DNA of 64,000 bases, taken from contig CAMPDV010000327.1 in the NCBI GenBank assembly GCA_946699065.1, positions 186,001 through 250,000 on the forward strand, read 5' to 3'. A model generated the notes under the pieces. That model searched no databases and was not told the DNA's origin. It saw nothing but the letters and a program-made list of their open reading frames with translations. This document shows, in pieces, positions 24,785 to 37,647 of this stretch (positions are counted from its first letter, which is position 1; each line of letters opens with the position of its first letter). This DNA is from Loxodes magnus (Eukaryota; Ciliophora; Karyorelictea; Loxodida; Loxodidae). The position numbers and the translations under genes were made by a program.

Positions 24785-26740
24785 ATGAATAACTCTAGCT
24801 GCTAATCCTTAGTAAATAGACTAAAGCTTACTTATAACTAGGTAATTACAATACCTAAGTATTAGTTGGCTTATAGATAGATCTTTCAGATAGATATATC
24901 TACCACTGAATCAAATGTCTTATTTAATGATGCTAATTAAAATATAGTATATCCTGCTTTCTGTATCTATAAAGTGATATATGTTCAATTACTAATTGTT
25001 TAGAATCTAAAAAGCTATTTTAAAAAATAGTATCATTGCTACTAGAAAGTTAAGTAACTTGGAAAGCTTTTATTATGACTAATCAAGACAAAGAGAATGA
25101 GATTGAGGAAGATGATAATAGGGCTATGAGATAATTACTTTAGCTTTGCTAATTTTTAAAAGGCTTAATTACTCTAATCTTGCCTATAACAAGTGATTTC
25201 TTATAAAAAGAATCATTATTTAAAACCAGTATTAGGCAGCTTGATTAAAGAGTAAAACTTGATAGAGCTAGAAGGTATTGCAATTACCCCAGTTAGCGTA
25301 GATATTTTATATTTTAACTAACTGATCAATATTTTATCTAGCTAAAGTTATTAGTTTACAGCCTCATATTATAAAAAGTATTTATTATGCTTAATAGAGA
25401 ATAAATGGATCTAGCATGTTATTAGGTTATCAAGAACTTAAATACTTTTAAAGTAAGGGAAAATAAATAACGATAAACAAATTGAACTAGAACTAGAAGA
25501 AGTAATATAAGGTATATTTAATAGAATTATTGCTAAAAGAGTATTTCAATTAGCCATGCTTAGCTTAGCATGCCTAATAGTAATAAAAATTCCGACAAAT
25601 CCAATTTATTCTGTATATTTGGTAATTATTATAAGGTATGAATATGATTTGTTACAAGTTAAAATTTATAAAAATTACTTAATTCAAAGTTATACTTATA
25701 AACAACTATCAAACATATAGCTTATGAGCTAACTAAAGCATCTATTTAAATTAATCTTATGGTACCCCTAGCTATGCCAATCACCTTATTTAATTAATCT
25801 ATCATATATTACTGAATGCATATAAAAGTTATTTAGATACTTATCTTCTATTTATTAGTTGTAAGTAGTACTTTGATTGCTAATTTTACTAGCTTAACTA
25901 TTATAGTTATTAGTCTGATAAAATAAAGTATTTACTATTGAGCATAATTACTAATACTGCTTTTACTTGTATTATTTTACTTTGGATATACTTTATAGTT
26001 TAAATTTGAAGCCATATTAGGTTAATAGTACAAAGTACCTTGCATTTAAATATCTCTTTTTAATATTAAATGCTAGGAAATGGATTACATAATGATTCTT
26101 AGTTATAGCTTCTTTATTATTATCTATATCTTTTGTGATAAATATAATAGTTAAAAAATCTAATTCCGCATATTATTAGCTTGATCAACAGTGATAAATA
26201 CCTAGTTAACTTCTAGATTTTTAACATGAATGAATAAATCTAAAAAGTATAACTTTCACAATGTTTTATGCATCTTTTATCCTTAAAACCCTTTATTTAA
26301 GTTTTAATTACTTAGCTTGGCAATTTGAATACTAATCAAAAGGCATTTTTATTTTAAAGTTTCATCCTTTAGCTTTATCAAACTATATTCTATTAATCTA
26401 ATCATCCTATTAAAGCTATTAGATCATTTTGCTTAAGATCTATTTAATCATTTTTTAAATGATCATTGCTGGGAAAAATAAAGAAAATTCCTTTTTCAAC
26501 TTCTTAGTATCTTGTTATTTTCTTTTGTTTTCGAAGTAAATTAGTTGGACTTTAATCCATAATTCAGTGTAAAATATAGATAGACTACTAGTTGTGAGCC
26601 TTAATTTACTTAATCTATTTCTTTAGTTTATATTATTTAGCATATAAAGGAAAAATTTAATGAAAGATCAATTTCCTTCAGACGCTAGAGCTTATTAGTC
26701 AAAAAATGAAGATATAAAAAATGATTTTTTTATTGGTTAA
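24785..26740 (+). CDS. Unknown alpha-helical protein
   Basis: A 651-residue protein in one frame, ATG 24785 to TAA 26738-26740, without introns. The family is not recognised. It is Leu/Ile/Gln/Lys-rich with regular amphipathic helices (for example NNDKQIELELEEVIQGIFNR) and several hydrophobic stretches in the second half. It could be a helical-repeat scaffold or a multi-pass membrane protein. The C-terminal residues are charged (PSDARAYQSKNEDIKND). It converges on the poly(A) polymerase gene, with about 30 bases between the two stop codons, which supports both ends. Confidence 0.5.
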
Positions 26741-26770
26741 TCAATTAAAAAATGTTTAGCCCTCCCATTA

Positions 26771-28972
26771 TCAACACTTCTAATTAAAGTATGTACATTT
26801 ACTGAAATTTACCCTATTTTCCTGGTGAAAAGTCTAAGTGGACTCTAATTCTTGTTTTGCAATTTTTCTCTTGTACACTTATTTCTTATTATTCCATTGT
26901 TTATCTGGGTAATTGCTGCTTCTTGGATTTCTACTTTAAATTGGTCTTTAAGAGCTTTAAAATCGGTTTAGGATTTCTTTTTATCTTGGAGTTATTTAGT
27001 AATTTTCAACTTAGCATTAGTAACTTTATTATGTCTATCAATTTTTATCTCGAGAATTAGAGTTAAAGATTTTTTCCGTAGGCTCTTATCCCTAATAAGA
27101 AGTTTTTGGGAGTTGACACGACAAATTTGCCGCAAATTCAGGCTGTTGCTACTAAGAATAAAATTATTCTTGTATCTCTTACCTCTTTGTTTCACTAGAT
27201 TCACTCATCATCTTACTATCTAAATACTTTTGCTTATTCTCATTTTCATTTTGGTTTTAAGTTTCTTACTAATTCTTAGATTAGTTTTCTGTTTAAGCCA
27301 CATTTTATTCGTTCTGCTTTATCAAGATGACATTATCCTGGTCTTCCTTTTCACTTAGATTATCCTCATTAAATGAAGTTTATGTTGAGTACTTTTGTAA
27401 AGTTTTCGAGTCACTTGAGTCAGAATTTTTTCTAGGTTTTCTTGCATAGCAGTATTTCTGTTTAACTTGCATGTATTCATTTTTTCTCATCCATAAGTCA
27501 TACATTTCGCAGTATTTTTATCCTTATATATCCTCTGGTATAAGCATAACTCTTGGTATCAGTTCAATATCAACGTGGTTTTTATCTAAATACTGAGATT
27601 TGGTTAGAAAGCCTTTGAAATTCTCAATTGAATGCTAGATAGCATAAGTAGCTTATGGGTTAGCTTATAAGTTATTTAATTGATTTTTTAGCTTTATACC
27701 TATAAAGAAAGTTCTGCAGCAGCGGTAATAGAACTAGATCTTATAAGGACGAGCATAGGATTAAGTAATCAATTTTATCTCGTCAAATTCAGAACGAAAC
27801 TCTTCAAGTTCATAAACCAACTTTCGCAGTTAAGATTCTACAAAAATTGTCCAGTGATTTAGGTTTTAGTAATTCGTTGCTATTGTATTAATTTAAATAA
27901 ACTGAGAGAAGTTTAAGAAGTTGTCTTACTTCGTGAATAACTCTGTCCAATCTTATTCTCCTGCTAATATGCCTTATACTATATTGGAGGCTTGCTCAAA
28001 TTCTTTTTTTATCTGATTAAATGAAAATAAAGAGACTGTATGAGATGTATTCATCTAAGGATATGCTGTTGTGATAATGGGCATTATGTTAGACCTGTAA
28101 TCAAACTTAATCTAGTCTTAGGTCCATTAGGTTATTTTATATTTGTTTGGTTTAATTTCATAGTTTTAATTGAGTACAATGGGATTATTCCAATCCCATT
28201 AGCTATATGTCTTAAAAAACTCTTTGATAAGGTCACATAAATTTAAACCAGGGTACTAGCAAATTATCTTAGCTACTAGTATTGCAAAGGAGATTCCACC
28301 TAAATATCCTTTTGCAGAGGAGTAAATTTCTCTATACTTTGCCCATTATTTTATAATGATCAGTAGCTTCCTAAACTTTTTTATTCTATTCTCTACTTTC
28401 TCTAGTATAAGGAATGAATTTCTTAATCCGTTTAGACTTAATACACTTTATGGGTCTAGACACTAGTCTAAAATTGAATCGTTTAGGTAAAATTCTTCAT
28501 TCTTAGGAACAAACTAGGAGTCTAACTAACAAAATAGAAGATCCACTTGTACACCTCCGATAAGGCATTTAATTAGTGGAATTTTGGCATTTTTAATAGA
28601 CTTAACGCTCTAAAATTTGCCGCTATTTTGTAAAGTTAAAATGAATTCTTAGAAAAATGCAATCCTTGAAAACTAGATTGGAGCAACACATAGCAGATCC
28701 ATGTCAGATTCAAAATCATACACCCCATATCTATAACTGCCAAAGGCAAAAATCTTAGGCGAATCAACTTCACTCTAAACTCTTTTCTAAACATCTAAAC
28801 GCCATTATTCAGCCATCGCTTAAAAGAAATCTAGAATTTCCGCTCGTTGCATCTAGATTTAGTAATTGGTAGTTGTCCCTAAAATCTAAAGGAGAAGTTC
28901 TAAGTTATTTTTTAGACTGGAGCGAACGTAGGAGTCTTAAGCATTTACTGAATTACTTTTTTAACCTTCCAT
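26771..28972 (-). CDS. Poly(A) polymerase, canonical nuclear type
   Basis: A 733-residue protein in one frame. It has the nucleotidyltransferase signature FAFGSYRYGVYDFESDMDLL (residues about 73-92), with the paired catalytic Asp in DMD and the third in VQVDLLF. A helical central domain follows (IIIKQWAKYREI, GYLGGISFAILVAKII), then the PAP hallmark MPIITTAYPQMNTSHTVS and an RNA-binding-like C-terminal domain (DWTELF, NHWTIFVESQLRKL). The last 180 residues are polar and basic, with KKQVYKRK as a possible nuclear signal. It adds the 3' poly(A) tail to cleaved pre-mRNA. The start ATG 28970-28972 is the first in frame. The stop used is TGA TAA at 26768-26773. A TGA TAG at 27035-27040 could end the protein earlier, at about 644 residues, but the frame beyond it still looks coding. 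Confidence 0.85.
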
Positions 28973-29222
28973 ATTATAAAGCATGGAGATTTGTTTCTTT
29001 ATAAGTATTTTCTAGCTAATTAACGTTAATAATAGTTGCTATATTTCTAGTACTATACTGCTATACTAGCCTTATAAACTATCTACCTTGTCTTTACTGT
29101 ATTCCATCCAATATTCATTCCCTTATAAGTTTCTTACCTTCTTTCTATCCTTTTGAAACTCTACTAATATATAATATATATTAACTATATACTTAAATAG
29201 CGTAAATATCTAGGCTAAGGAT
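28973..29222. promoter_or_regulatory. Divergent intergenic region
   Basis: About 250 AT-rich bases between the poly(A) polymerase gene (minus) and the SET-domain gene (plus). Both genes read away from it, so it must hold both promoters. No specific element can be named. Confidence 0.4.
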
Positions 29223-32200
29223 ATGAAATAAAGAAGATGGTGGATAAGAGATAAGTCAAAATTACTTGAATTAGGTAAAATAAGCAAATGGAGGTAAATT
29301 AAACTAATAAAATGTATATTAAACTACCTTTTATGTATAAAAGCAACCTAGTCTTGCCTCTCTAAACAAGCTCCTAAGCTATTTAAATAGAGTATATAAT
29401 TCAAAGCAAATTAAGATAAGAAAGGAAATGCAAAGAGAGGTAGTCTATAAGAAGTTAAATAATATAAGACACTAGAGTTAGACTAGAGTAAGTAAACTGT
29501 TAAATTGAAATAGCAAGTTTATAAGCTTAAAGCTTTAATTAAGTTAAGGAACACTCTTAGAAGTTTAAAATTGAGATGTTTAGATTTAATTTAGTTTTGT
29601 TTAGATTTAATTAAGAATGTCCTCTTTATTAAACTAAAGTCCTTTTCAAAGGGTTAATTAATCCTACAAGTAAACTGGAGTCATTTCCTTGTAAAATCAG
29701 ATTAAAATACTGAAAAGCAAGAAAAGTAAGTCGTTTTTCCTTTAGAGTATAAAATGCTGATTTAAGATAATTAGCTTATAAAGTTGTAGGAATTCATTGA
29801 TTAGTTGAGCTTAGAAACGGGTATAGATGCTTGTACAGTTAAATAGCTATTGGATATTCTGGTTTTATAAAAGCTTGACCTTGATAATAAATAGATCAGA
29901 GCAATACTTAACTCTAGAAAAATAAGCTTTCACAAAATTTTCCGTCCTGAAGCAGGAGAAAATAAAGAGTTTAAAAAGTAAAAAAGAAGAAGGTAAGAGG
30001 ATTCAAAAGGCTTTTAGGGTTATTTATACAAAAAGAGACTGAAAAGCCAGCCAGGGTCTGATTCGAAATTCGTTAAGTTGAAGCAAGGAGTATAGCTCGT
30101 TGCTCAATCTAAATAGTAAAAAGTTAATACGTAGAGATTTTACAGCTAGATCAGCTAATTTAAGGAAGACGATCCCTAATGATTATATTCATAAATGTAA
30201 ATAAAAGAAGCTACCGATATTTCTGACCTTATTGATGAAGATTCCTTCCTAGATTTGAAGGAAGATGCTCAAATGAATTCAAAAAAAGAGAGTAATTAAA
30301 GTATTAAAAGAAGCAAAATTAGATAAATGGATAGCAAGAACCAATAAAACGAAATTTTATTTTTCGATTAAATCGAATTGTGATGTTAAGAAGTTCCTGA
30401 ATAGCTCAGAGAAATAAAATAAGTAGACCATGCTAAATAATAAAGAAATAACAAATCTGCAGAATAAGCTTTAGAGTGAAAAAGATAAATATCTTAGCTT
30501 CTATAGAGTTAAGCGTAGGAAAACAAGTGAGAATTTAAAAGCTAACTTTAAATAAAGCTGGTGCAAACTGTCTTGAATGATTAAATATTTGTATTAATGA
30601 AAAATCTAAGCCAGAAAAATTGAATTAAATTTGAATGCTTCTTGAATGAAGAACATTTAGTAGAAGATTGTCAGTCCAATCCTAAAATACTGCTCTGGTA
30701 TGCTTAGAGTGTTAGTATTAGTATGACTAAATAAAATAACTCTTCAGAGGATTAATAAACAATTAGTAAAGGGGTAATCTTTAAACTTATATTAAATGAT
30801 GAAGAAAAAGCATAAAAATTAAAGAATATTTACATTAAAGGGATTTAAAAGGAATGCCTGTAGAGATAGAATTCGTTTTTTTCGTCTGAAATGGAGAATT
30901 CTGAGAGTAATTTAATTTCGGGTGATGAGAAATTCTAAAATCAGATATAAATGTTCGAAAACGAAGATGTAATAGAAATAAATCATTAAGACAGCGCTAC
31001 TCAAGATAATGGATAATAAACATATGAAATCCCTTTATTAAATCATCCAAAATCTATTGAAGAATAATAGGTAAATTAGCAGATATAAGAGGATAGTAAA
31101 AAAGTATCTTAGATCAACTTTAATACGAATTAAGATGCAAAAGCTATACCACAGTAAACCATATAGTCATAAAATAGCGTTATAAATAGGAACTTAAGTA
31201 AAGAAAAAAAACCTGCATAGTTCTAATAAAATAGGAAAGAACTAAAGCAAGGTAAAATCTAGACTTTAAAAGATTAGCAATGCATAACTTAATGTTATTA
31301 AGCCAAACCAAAAGAAGTTTAGCAATAAGAAGTAGTAATTTAAGAAAGCAATAGGGAAACATTTTAGAAGTTAAGTTCTATCAATAAAAACTAGAGAGAA
31401 ACTCTAAAAACTTAATTATCAAGCAAGGATAATTTATAGAACATCTGCAACTAAGAAAATTAAGAAATAAAACCCTACGATATAGACTTGGATTACCAAG
31501 ATATAATACTTGAAAATTAGTTCTAAGTTAAATAGCAAGAGTAACAGCCCGAATTAATAGAGGAAGATAAAGTTACAGATTTAGAAGCTAATAAAAGTGA
31601 TTTAAAATAATCTGAAGCTAGTATTAGAGATAAGATCCTTTTACTTCCATAAGCAAATTAATAGTTAAGTTAAGAAATAGAAAGTATTCACTAGACTGAT
31701 TAAGATTCCTAGGATTAAAACTAAGAAAGCTAAAATTTAATAAATTCATAAAATAGTGAAGAATCGCAATCTTAAAATAGAAGTAATAAAGAATCAAATG
31801 AAATAGCTAGATGCTAATAAAGTCAATAAAGCATTCAATAGAACATAGAAAATGCGTTATAGATATAAGATAAATAAGCAATACCTCTTGACAAAAGAGA
31901 TCTTGTACTATAGAAAGAGCAAAAATTTTAAAACCAAAATTTTAACTAAAAGAGATATTAAAAAAACAATAAAATTAGCTCTAAAAAAAAGGAAAAAAAT
32001 GATTCTTAAATATAAATACGAGCCAATAAAAATTTTAATGAGGAGAAATAAGCAGTATAAGAATAATCTTAATACTAGAATAGCTAAGAATATAAAGAAG
32101 AAGCTACACTTGTAAGAGATGTATTAACACAGATTTAGAAGCTTAACGAAAGTTGTACGTCATAAAATAGAGATTAAATCAACTTAAATTAGGAAGGTTT

Positions 32201-35200
32201 CCAATCTTCAAGATTGAGTAGAAAAAACAGACGTATAAAGTAAGAAAGGCTTCATTCCAAACATCAAAATAAAATATAGTAGTAAAGCACAAAAAACAAA
32301 CCGATAGAGTATTAATAAGAAAACTTTGAAGAAATCTCAAATAATTGCGAGATAATTTAGTAATCAAAAGGGAATAATTAAGGTAAAACGATATATTAAA
32401 ACTCTATGTAAGAAGAGATAACATGCGCTTAACCTCCTGAGGATTCATTCCAAAACCAAGACCAGGAGAGCTTTTAACAAAGTGCGTAAAAAGAAATCGA
32501 ATCATCTAATCTTTCTAGTTCATAGGAAAGTGAAGATTTAAATGAAAGAACAAATTAAAAGAAGATAATTCGGATGGGTACCCTTGATTAAAGCTAAGAA
32601 CATTTATAAATAGATAAAAAATCCTGAAATGGCTCTTTAGAAAATTCAGAAAATTAAAGTGGCCCGTCTACTTAAAATAGACCATCAAAAATTAAGCGAA
32701 ATCTTTCAACTTAAAAAAAGAAGGGCTTAAAAGTTAATCCAAAGGATTTTCCTAGTTAAGAAATCTAAGAACCATAATCTAACGAATAAATTTCTGAGAC
32801 TTCGAATTAAGAAAATTAATCGGAAGAGATTGAAATGCAAGAAGTAGAGAATATAGCTCAAGACTGAAAAGATTTAGAAAAAGTAATTAAAGAAAATTTG
32901 GAAAAACGCTCTTAGAGTTAGCAAAGTCAATATTCATAATCAACTGACTCCTAGAGTTCAATTTTATCCATAAGAACAAATGATTCTAAGCTGAATATGA
33001 CTTAGTATCAGTAAGAAGTTTAAAAGAGTTTCTAAAAGACAGCAGAGAATTTATTTTCCAAAGAATGATAATAGAGCCTTGAAGAAATTTATACTTAAGA
33101 ATCCCAGTAATAAACAAATTAGCATAGTCAGTAAGTTTAATAAGCTATACCTGTTTATGATATATAGGAAGGAAATTAATAGCAATAAAAAGCTAATTAG
33201 CATCAAAAAAATGATAATGATTCTAAGATTGGAAAAGTTTAAGGAGAAGCAATTCTGATAGAAACTTCTTCTAATAGTGATGTTTAATAACAGTAATAGA
33301 ACTTAACAAATCAGATGTATTAAGATAATGCATACTAAGTAACTTTTAGTAATGATCTTTTCTTTTCTAAAGACAATTCTGATAAATAATAAAAGTGTGA
33401 CAAGAGTGAAAATATAGTAATCAATGAAATTCAAGAAAAAGAGTTTGGCATCTCTTAATAAATAGTTAATTAGGATAGTAATCAGTATTAAATTCCTTCG
33501 AATAAAGTTTATAGTGAAAAGCCTACATTAAAAGAGGTTAGATAAATCTATGAATAACCATTGATAGCAACCTCTTAAGAAAGTAATTCTAAAAAATCAT
33601 CGTAATAAGCTTCTAAGAGTAACAAGTTAGTTCAAGTTAAATAATCCGAGTAAAATAAAAAAACTACCAAGAGCATAAACAAGACTGAGTCTAATTTTTT
33701 GGCGAACAAGAAGAATCAGAATTTATAAAATGAAGAAGAGAATCTTATCTTGTAGAAAAATAAGTAGACAATAAACTAAAGTAAGACGTAAGTCTGAAGT
33801 TAAAATCAAGTAATAGAAATTTCTGATAATGATTCCGAGAACGAAAGAAGCATTATATCATAAAGGTAGCAAGAAGTAGATATAATAAATCCAAATCAAT
33901 TAACATAAGTTTCTTCTTTCTTCAATTAAAAGCGCATGCAAAATGTAATATGCAATATAAGAACTAAAATATAAACAGATCACTAAAGTTTGCTTGTTTA
34001 AGGGAATGATTAATAGGACGAAAGGAATACTTTTTCATATATAAATTAGCAATAAAAATAGAATTAAACTTAAGCTTAAAATTTAAGCATGCAAAATTAA
34101 AGGAAAGTATTGAATAGCTAAATTCATACAATTTAAAGACAAAAATTAATTTCATTAGAAGCTTAATTTAATTAAATGCAAACATGTAATAGAAATTTAC
34201 AAGAAGCTTCAAAACTATCTAATTTAGTTTCCTAATCTCTTTCTTTATCTAAACAAAAATCCAATTAAATAGAGATAGCAGATTAATCGTAATTCAGCTA
34301 ATAAGAGCAAGAAGAAAAAGATTAAATATAATTAATGGAAATTAAAGAATTTGATAATACCATAGACAATATTATTCTTCTAGAATAGCAAAATAAGCTT
34401 GAAAAATAAGTAAGTGAGCAATAAAATAACGAGTCAAATAAAGCACCAAGCTAATATAAATCTGTTTTAAGATTTAAAGCAAATTCAGTTTTTTTATTTG
34501 AAACATAGAAGGGAATTGATCCAGAAATTAGCTGAAAGTATTACTACACTTCAATTAATTTAGCAATCTTTAATAAGACTGAAAAATAACTTATCTGTAA
34601 TTGTAAAAAATCATAATGTGTTGACGTCAATTAATGTGACTGCTCTAAATTTCTATTTGAGGCGAAAAAAAAGCGTTTTTCATACTCTTATTAGTAAGGA
34701 ACTAAATTTCTGAATCCAATAATCTAGAATTAAGATCATATATACGAATGTAGTTAGTCCTGCTAATGCAATAAAATGGAGTGCTAAAACTATTTTTTTA
34801 ATGAAGTCTAAAATGAAGAATTTTGTAATGAAAACGAAAAAAAATTTATAGTTAAGAAGTTGAAACCAGTAACAAATAAACTTTGCTAGCATGATTAATA
34901 CTAGAAATATGGACTGATTACATAAACTGATTTTAGTGAAGGGTAATTTGTGATGGAATTTGTGGGAGAGTTTATAACGAAGTATGTCTCTTAGCAATAA
35001 AAAAATAAAAACAATTATGAAATTCTAACTTTGAAGCCAGCGGACTATAAAACCAATAACTAAATTTTCTTGGATTACTCTAAAATATCTAACCTATCAA
35101 GATATATTCGCCATAATACGTAAAGTAACTTGAAAGTAGTTTTTGTACATATGGGAACTTGGGATCCGAATAACTTCAAAATAGGTCTATGGGCAAGCAG

Positions 35201-35347
35201 AAACATTTAAGAAAAGTAAGTATTGCTTTACAACACTAAATATATAGAGAAGAGCTCTTTATCGACTATAAGCAACTATGGACTAAAAAGAGAAATTTTA
35301 TCTGTAATTGCGGTTCAAAAAACTGCTTGGAAAAGCTGTTCGAATGA
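29223..35347 (+). CDS. Giant SUV39-like SET-domain protein (putative histone lysine methyltransferase)
   Basis: A 2030-residue protein whose first 1700 residues are charged, Gln/Asn/Ser-rich and mostly disordered. The C-terminus carries a pre-SET Cys cluster (LICNCKKSQCVDVNQCDCS, then IYECSQSCQCNKMECQN). A SET domain follows with KYGLITQTDFSEGQFVMEFV, a strand-helix region LDYSKISNLSRYIRHNTQSN, ELFIDY (the ELTYDY motif) and a post-SET CNCGSKNCLEKLFE. This order is typical of H3K9 methyltransferases of the SUV39/KMT1 type. The NHSC motif is degenerate (RHNT), so activity is uncertain. A 32-nt intron at 35216-35247 is required to join the SET core to ELFIDY and post-SET, and with it the total length is a multiple of three. 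The start at 29223 is the first ATG of the frame but could be later, for example near 29750. TGA ends the gene, and a histone H3 gene follows 297 bases downstream on the same strand. Confidence 0.75.
35216..35247 (+). other. 32-nt spliceosomal intron in the SET gene
   Basis: GTAAGT...ATATAG. Without removal the frame misses the ELFIDY and post-SET CxCxxxxC motifs. With removal they follow directly in frame after NIQEK. Confidence 0.7.
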
Positions 35348-35644
35348 AAAATAATTTAATCTATTTTATTATAAATTTTAACATTAAAATGCTAATTCTT
35401 CACTAAATAATACTAAAGTCTAGGATATCTTATTTATACATATCATAATGAGAATATAATAGTAATAAGTAAACATAGACTATAAACAAAAAAGTGGTTT
35501 ATAGTGGATTAGACTTGAAGGTGTTTGAATATTTGAATTATTCTTATTTAAATTAATTTCTTCATGTCTTTAAGTATTTAAATTTGAATAATTAACGGAT
35601 TTTTATAGAGTATAAATTCAGCCTTTCGCTTTAGTATATATTAA

Positions 35645-36061
35645 ATGGTAAGAACTAAGCAATCAGCTAAAAAGTCTTCTTATAGTAAGAAATCCAAGGA
35701 CTCAAAAGCAAATAATATGAGAAAATCGAATGCCTCTGAAGAAGGTGAAAAGTAAAAGAGAAGAAATAGACCAGGAACTGTAGCTATGAGAGAAATTAAA
35801 AAATATTAGAAGTCGTCTGACTTATTATTGAGAAGAATGCCGTTTTCAAGACTTGTTAGAGAAATTTCTCAGCAGTTAGGAGATTATAGATTCTAGCCTT
35901 CAGCTTTAATGGCAATTTAAGAGGCAGCAGAAGCATATTTGGTAGGACTTTTTGAGGACACAAACTTGTGTGCTATTCATGCCAATAGAGCGACTATTTT
36001 ACCCAAAGATATGCAACTAGCAAGAAGAATTAGAGGTGAGAAACACCTCACCGATATGTAA
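35645..36061 (+). CDS. Histone H3 variant
   Basis: A 138-residue H3. The tail starts [11 protein letters not shown], so positions equivalent to K4 and K9-S10 are kept. It then diverges from canonical H3 (the K14-K23 segment is replaced by a Ser/Lys/Asp-rich stretch) and regains an RKS triplet at the K27 position. The fold domain is clear: [27 protein letters not shown], then the long alpha-2 helix and [20 protein letters not shown] and MQLARRIRG. Loop 1 is one residue shorter than in canonical H3, unlike most CENP-A proteins, which are longer there. The C-terminus has an unusual extension, EKHLTDM, before TAA TAA TAA at 36059-36067. A GTGAGA at the codons after RRIRG could instead be a 5' splice site, so the extension is not certain. 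It lies directly downstream of the SET-domain gene. Confidence 0.85.
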
Positions 36062-37647
36062 TAATAACATATTTTTAATTCTATTTCCTTATAAATTTAA
36101 AAAGCATATTTTCCGCTAATAAAGATCATTAAATACTCTCAAACAAGCTATATAATTAATAGCATTTTCATTTCAAAATAGCCTTAGGGTTTGAAATTAA
36201 CTTATATTCAAAAAAATCGAGCATAAATACCCATTAATAAGAATTTAAGTAACCATAATAAAAGGAAACTTTATAATTATGATATTTATAGTATGATTGC
36301 CAGAAAACAATAGAATCATACTATCATCTTACTATATAGTTTTCTTTTATAGCAAAAATAATACTGTAAAAATTGGCTGTTGATAAAAGAAAACGATGTT
36401 TTAGTATACGAGGAAAGCGAAAAGAATATATTCGGTAAAAATGATTAATAGATAAAAAATAAGTTTCTATAAGTGCTATTTTAGCAATTGATACTATGTT
36501 TATAGTATGTACTACATTACTTCATTAGTTTAATTATAATAAATCATAATTGTTTATAACAGTGATTATAATGAAAGAAAATCAATTAAATTTAAATGAT
36601 AAAATTTGCTTTATTGAAAAAAGCGAAATAAAACCCCAATAATTAAAAAGGATTATATTAATTTATCTGTATTTATAACTCAAAGTATTCAACTTTAAAA
36701 ATGGCATAGATATTATAAAGTAATATATTAATTATCTTTAAAATATAATTAATATAATTGAAGGATTACTGCCTAGCTAGAATCTTTAAAATAAAGTTGC
36801 AAAAGTAAAGAAACAAATACTGAGCTTAGACTAGAATTAGAAGTAAAAATAACGAGTATTTTAATATTATGTAAAGATAACTTTATAAAATAAAATTAAT
36901 CTACTTTTCTCTAAAAATGCTTTAGTTAGAATCTCCTTTTTCTTAGCTTATTTAAAAATTAAGTATACTAGCTATTAATTCAAAATTATAAGGAGTAAGT
37001 GGGAAGTAATATAATTAATTATAGTTGAAGGAAAAATAGTTTTAGGTTGCTTTGTAAGAATTAATTTGAAACCAAATAGAGCTAATAATTATCATTAAGA
37101 GTGGCTTACTACTTTGAAGATTATATGCTTCTAATGCGAATAATCTGAAGTTGCAAAAATGTTGATAAAAGTAATTATTACCACTTGCTAATAGCCTTTA
37201 TTGTTTATAATCCAAAATAATTGTGTTTAAATAAATAGACTATGAACTGCAACAGTTTTTTTATAATCAATTTAGAAATAAATGTCAAATTCCTATTTTC
37301 AAATAATCTTCTGAATTTCAATTTGTAAAAAATATCTTTTAGTTTACACTACCATTTTGCCAAGAATCAATCTAAAGAAAATTGAATTAAAGGCAATTAA
37401 TATTTTCCTTATTTAAATAGTCTCAGACCTTTCTTCAATAGAAATAATTTGATAAAATCTAAAATTTTATCTATATATTTATATTTTCTTACTAAATTAA
37501 TATTCTTTAACTTAGCTGAGTATTAGTTTAGGGTAATAAGTTTCTGATATCTTCTAATCTTTAAAGTTAACTTTTTTTAATTTTAAGATATTCACTAAAA
37601 GAGTTTTTGAAGTCTTTAATTTCAAAAATTGTTTCTTTCAATTATAG
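36062..37647. other. Very AT-rich stretch, coding content unresolved
   Basis: Plus-strand frames from 36293 and from about 36440 both look weakly protein-like, and neither shows a recognisable family. All three stop triplets are abundant in every frame, so no gene is called. No repeat or RNA gene is seen. Confidence 0.35.

Noticed and set aside
24514-25074. Plus-strand frame starting at ATG 24514 as the N-terminus of the 24785-26740 gene
   Set aside because: A different frame, starting at 24785, runs without a break to the stop at 26738 and has a better residue balance; joining the two would need an unsupported intron.
26850-28000. A long hydrophobic plus-strand reading resembling a multi-pass membrane protein
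   Set aside because: It is the complement of the poly(A) polymerase gene, whose catalytic and C-terminal motifs are clear on the minus strand.
36030-36070. H3 continuing beyond TAA TAA TAA as Gln codons
   Set aside because: H3 proteins end at this position; the following hundred codons show no histone-like or other protein-like character.
36293-37600. Plus-strand frame from ATG 36293 as a large gene
   Set aside because: At least two other frames in the same stretch look equally protein-like; with no stop codons to discriminate and no family match it cannot be called.
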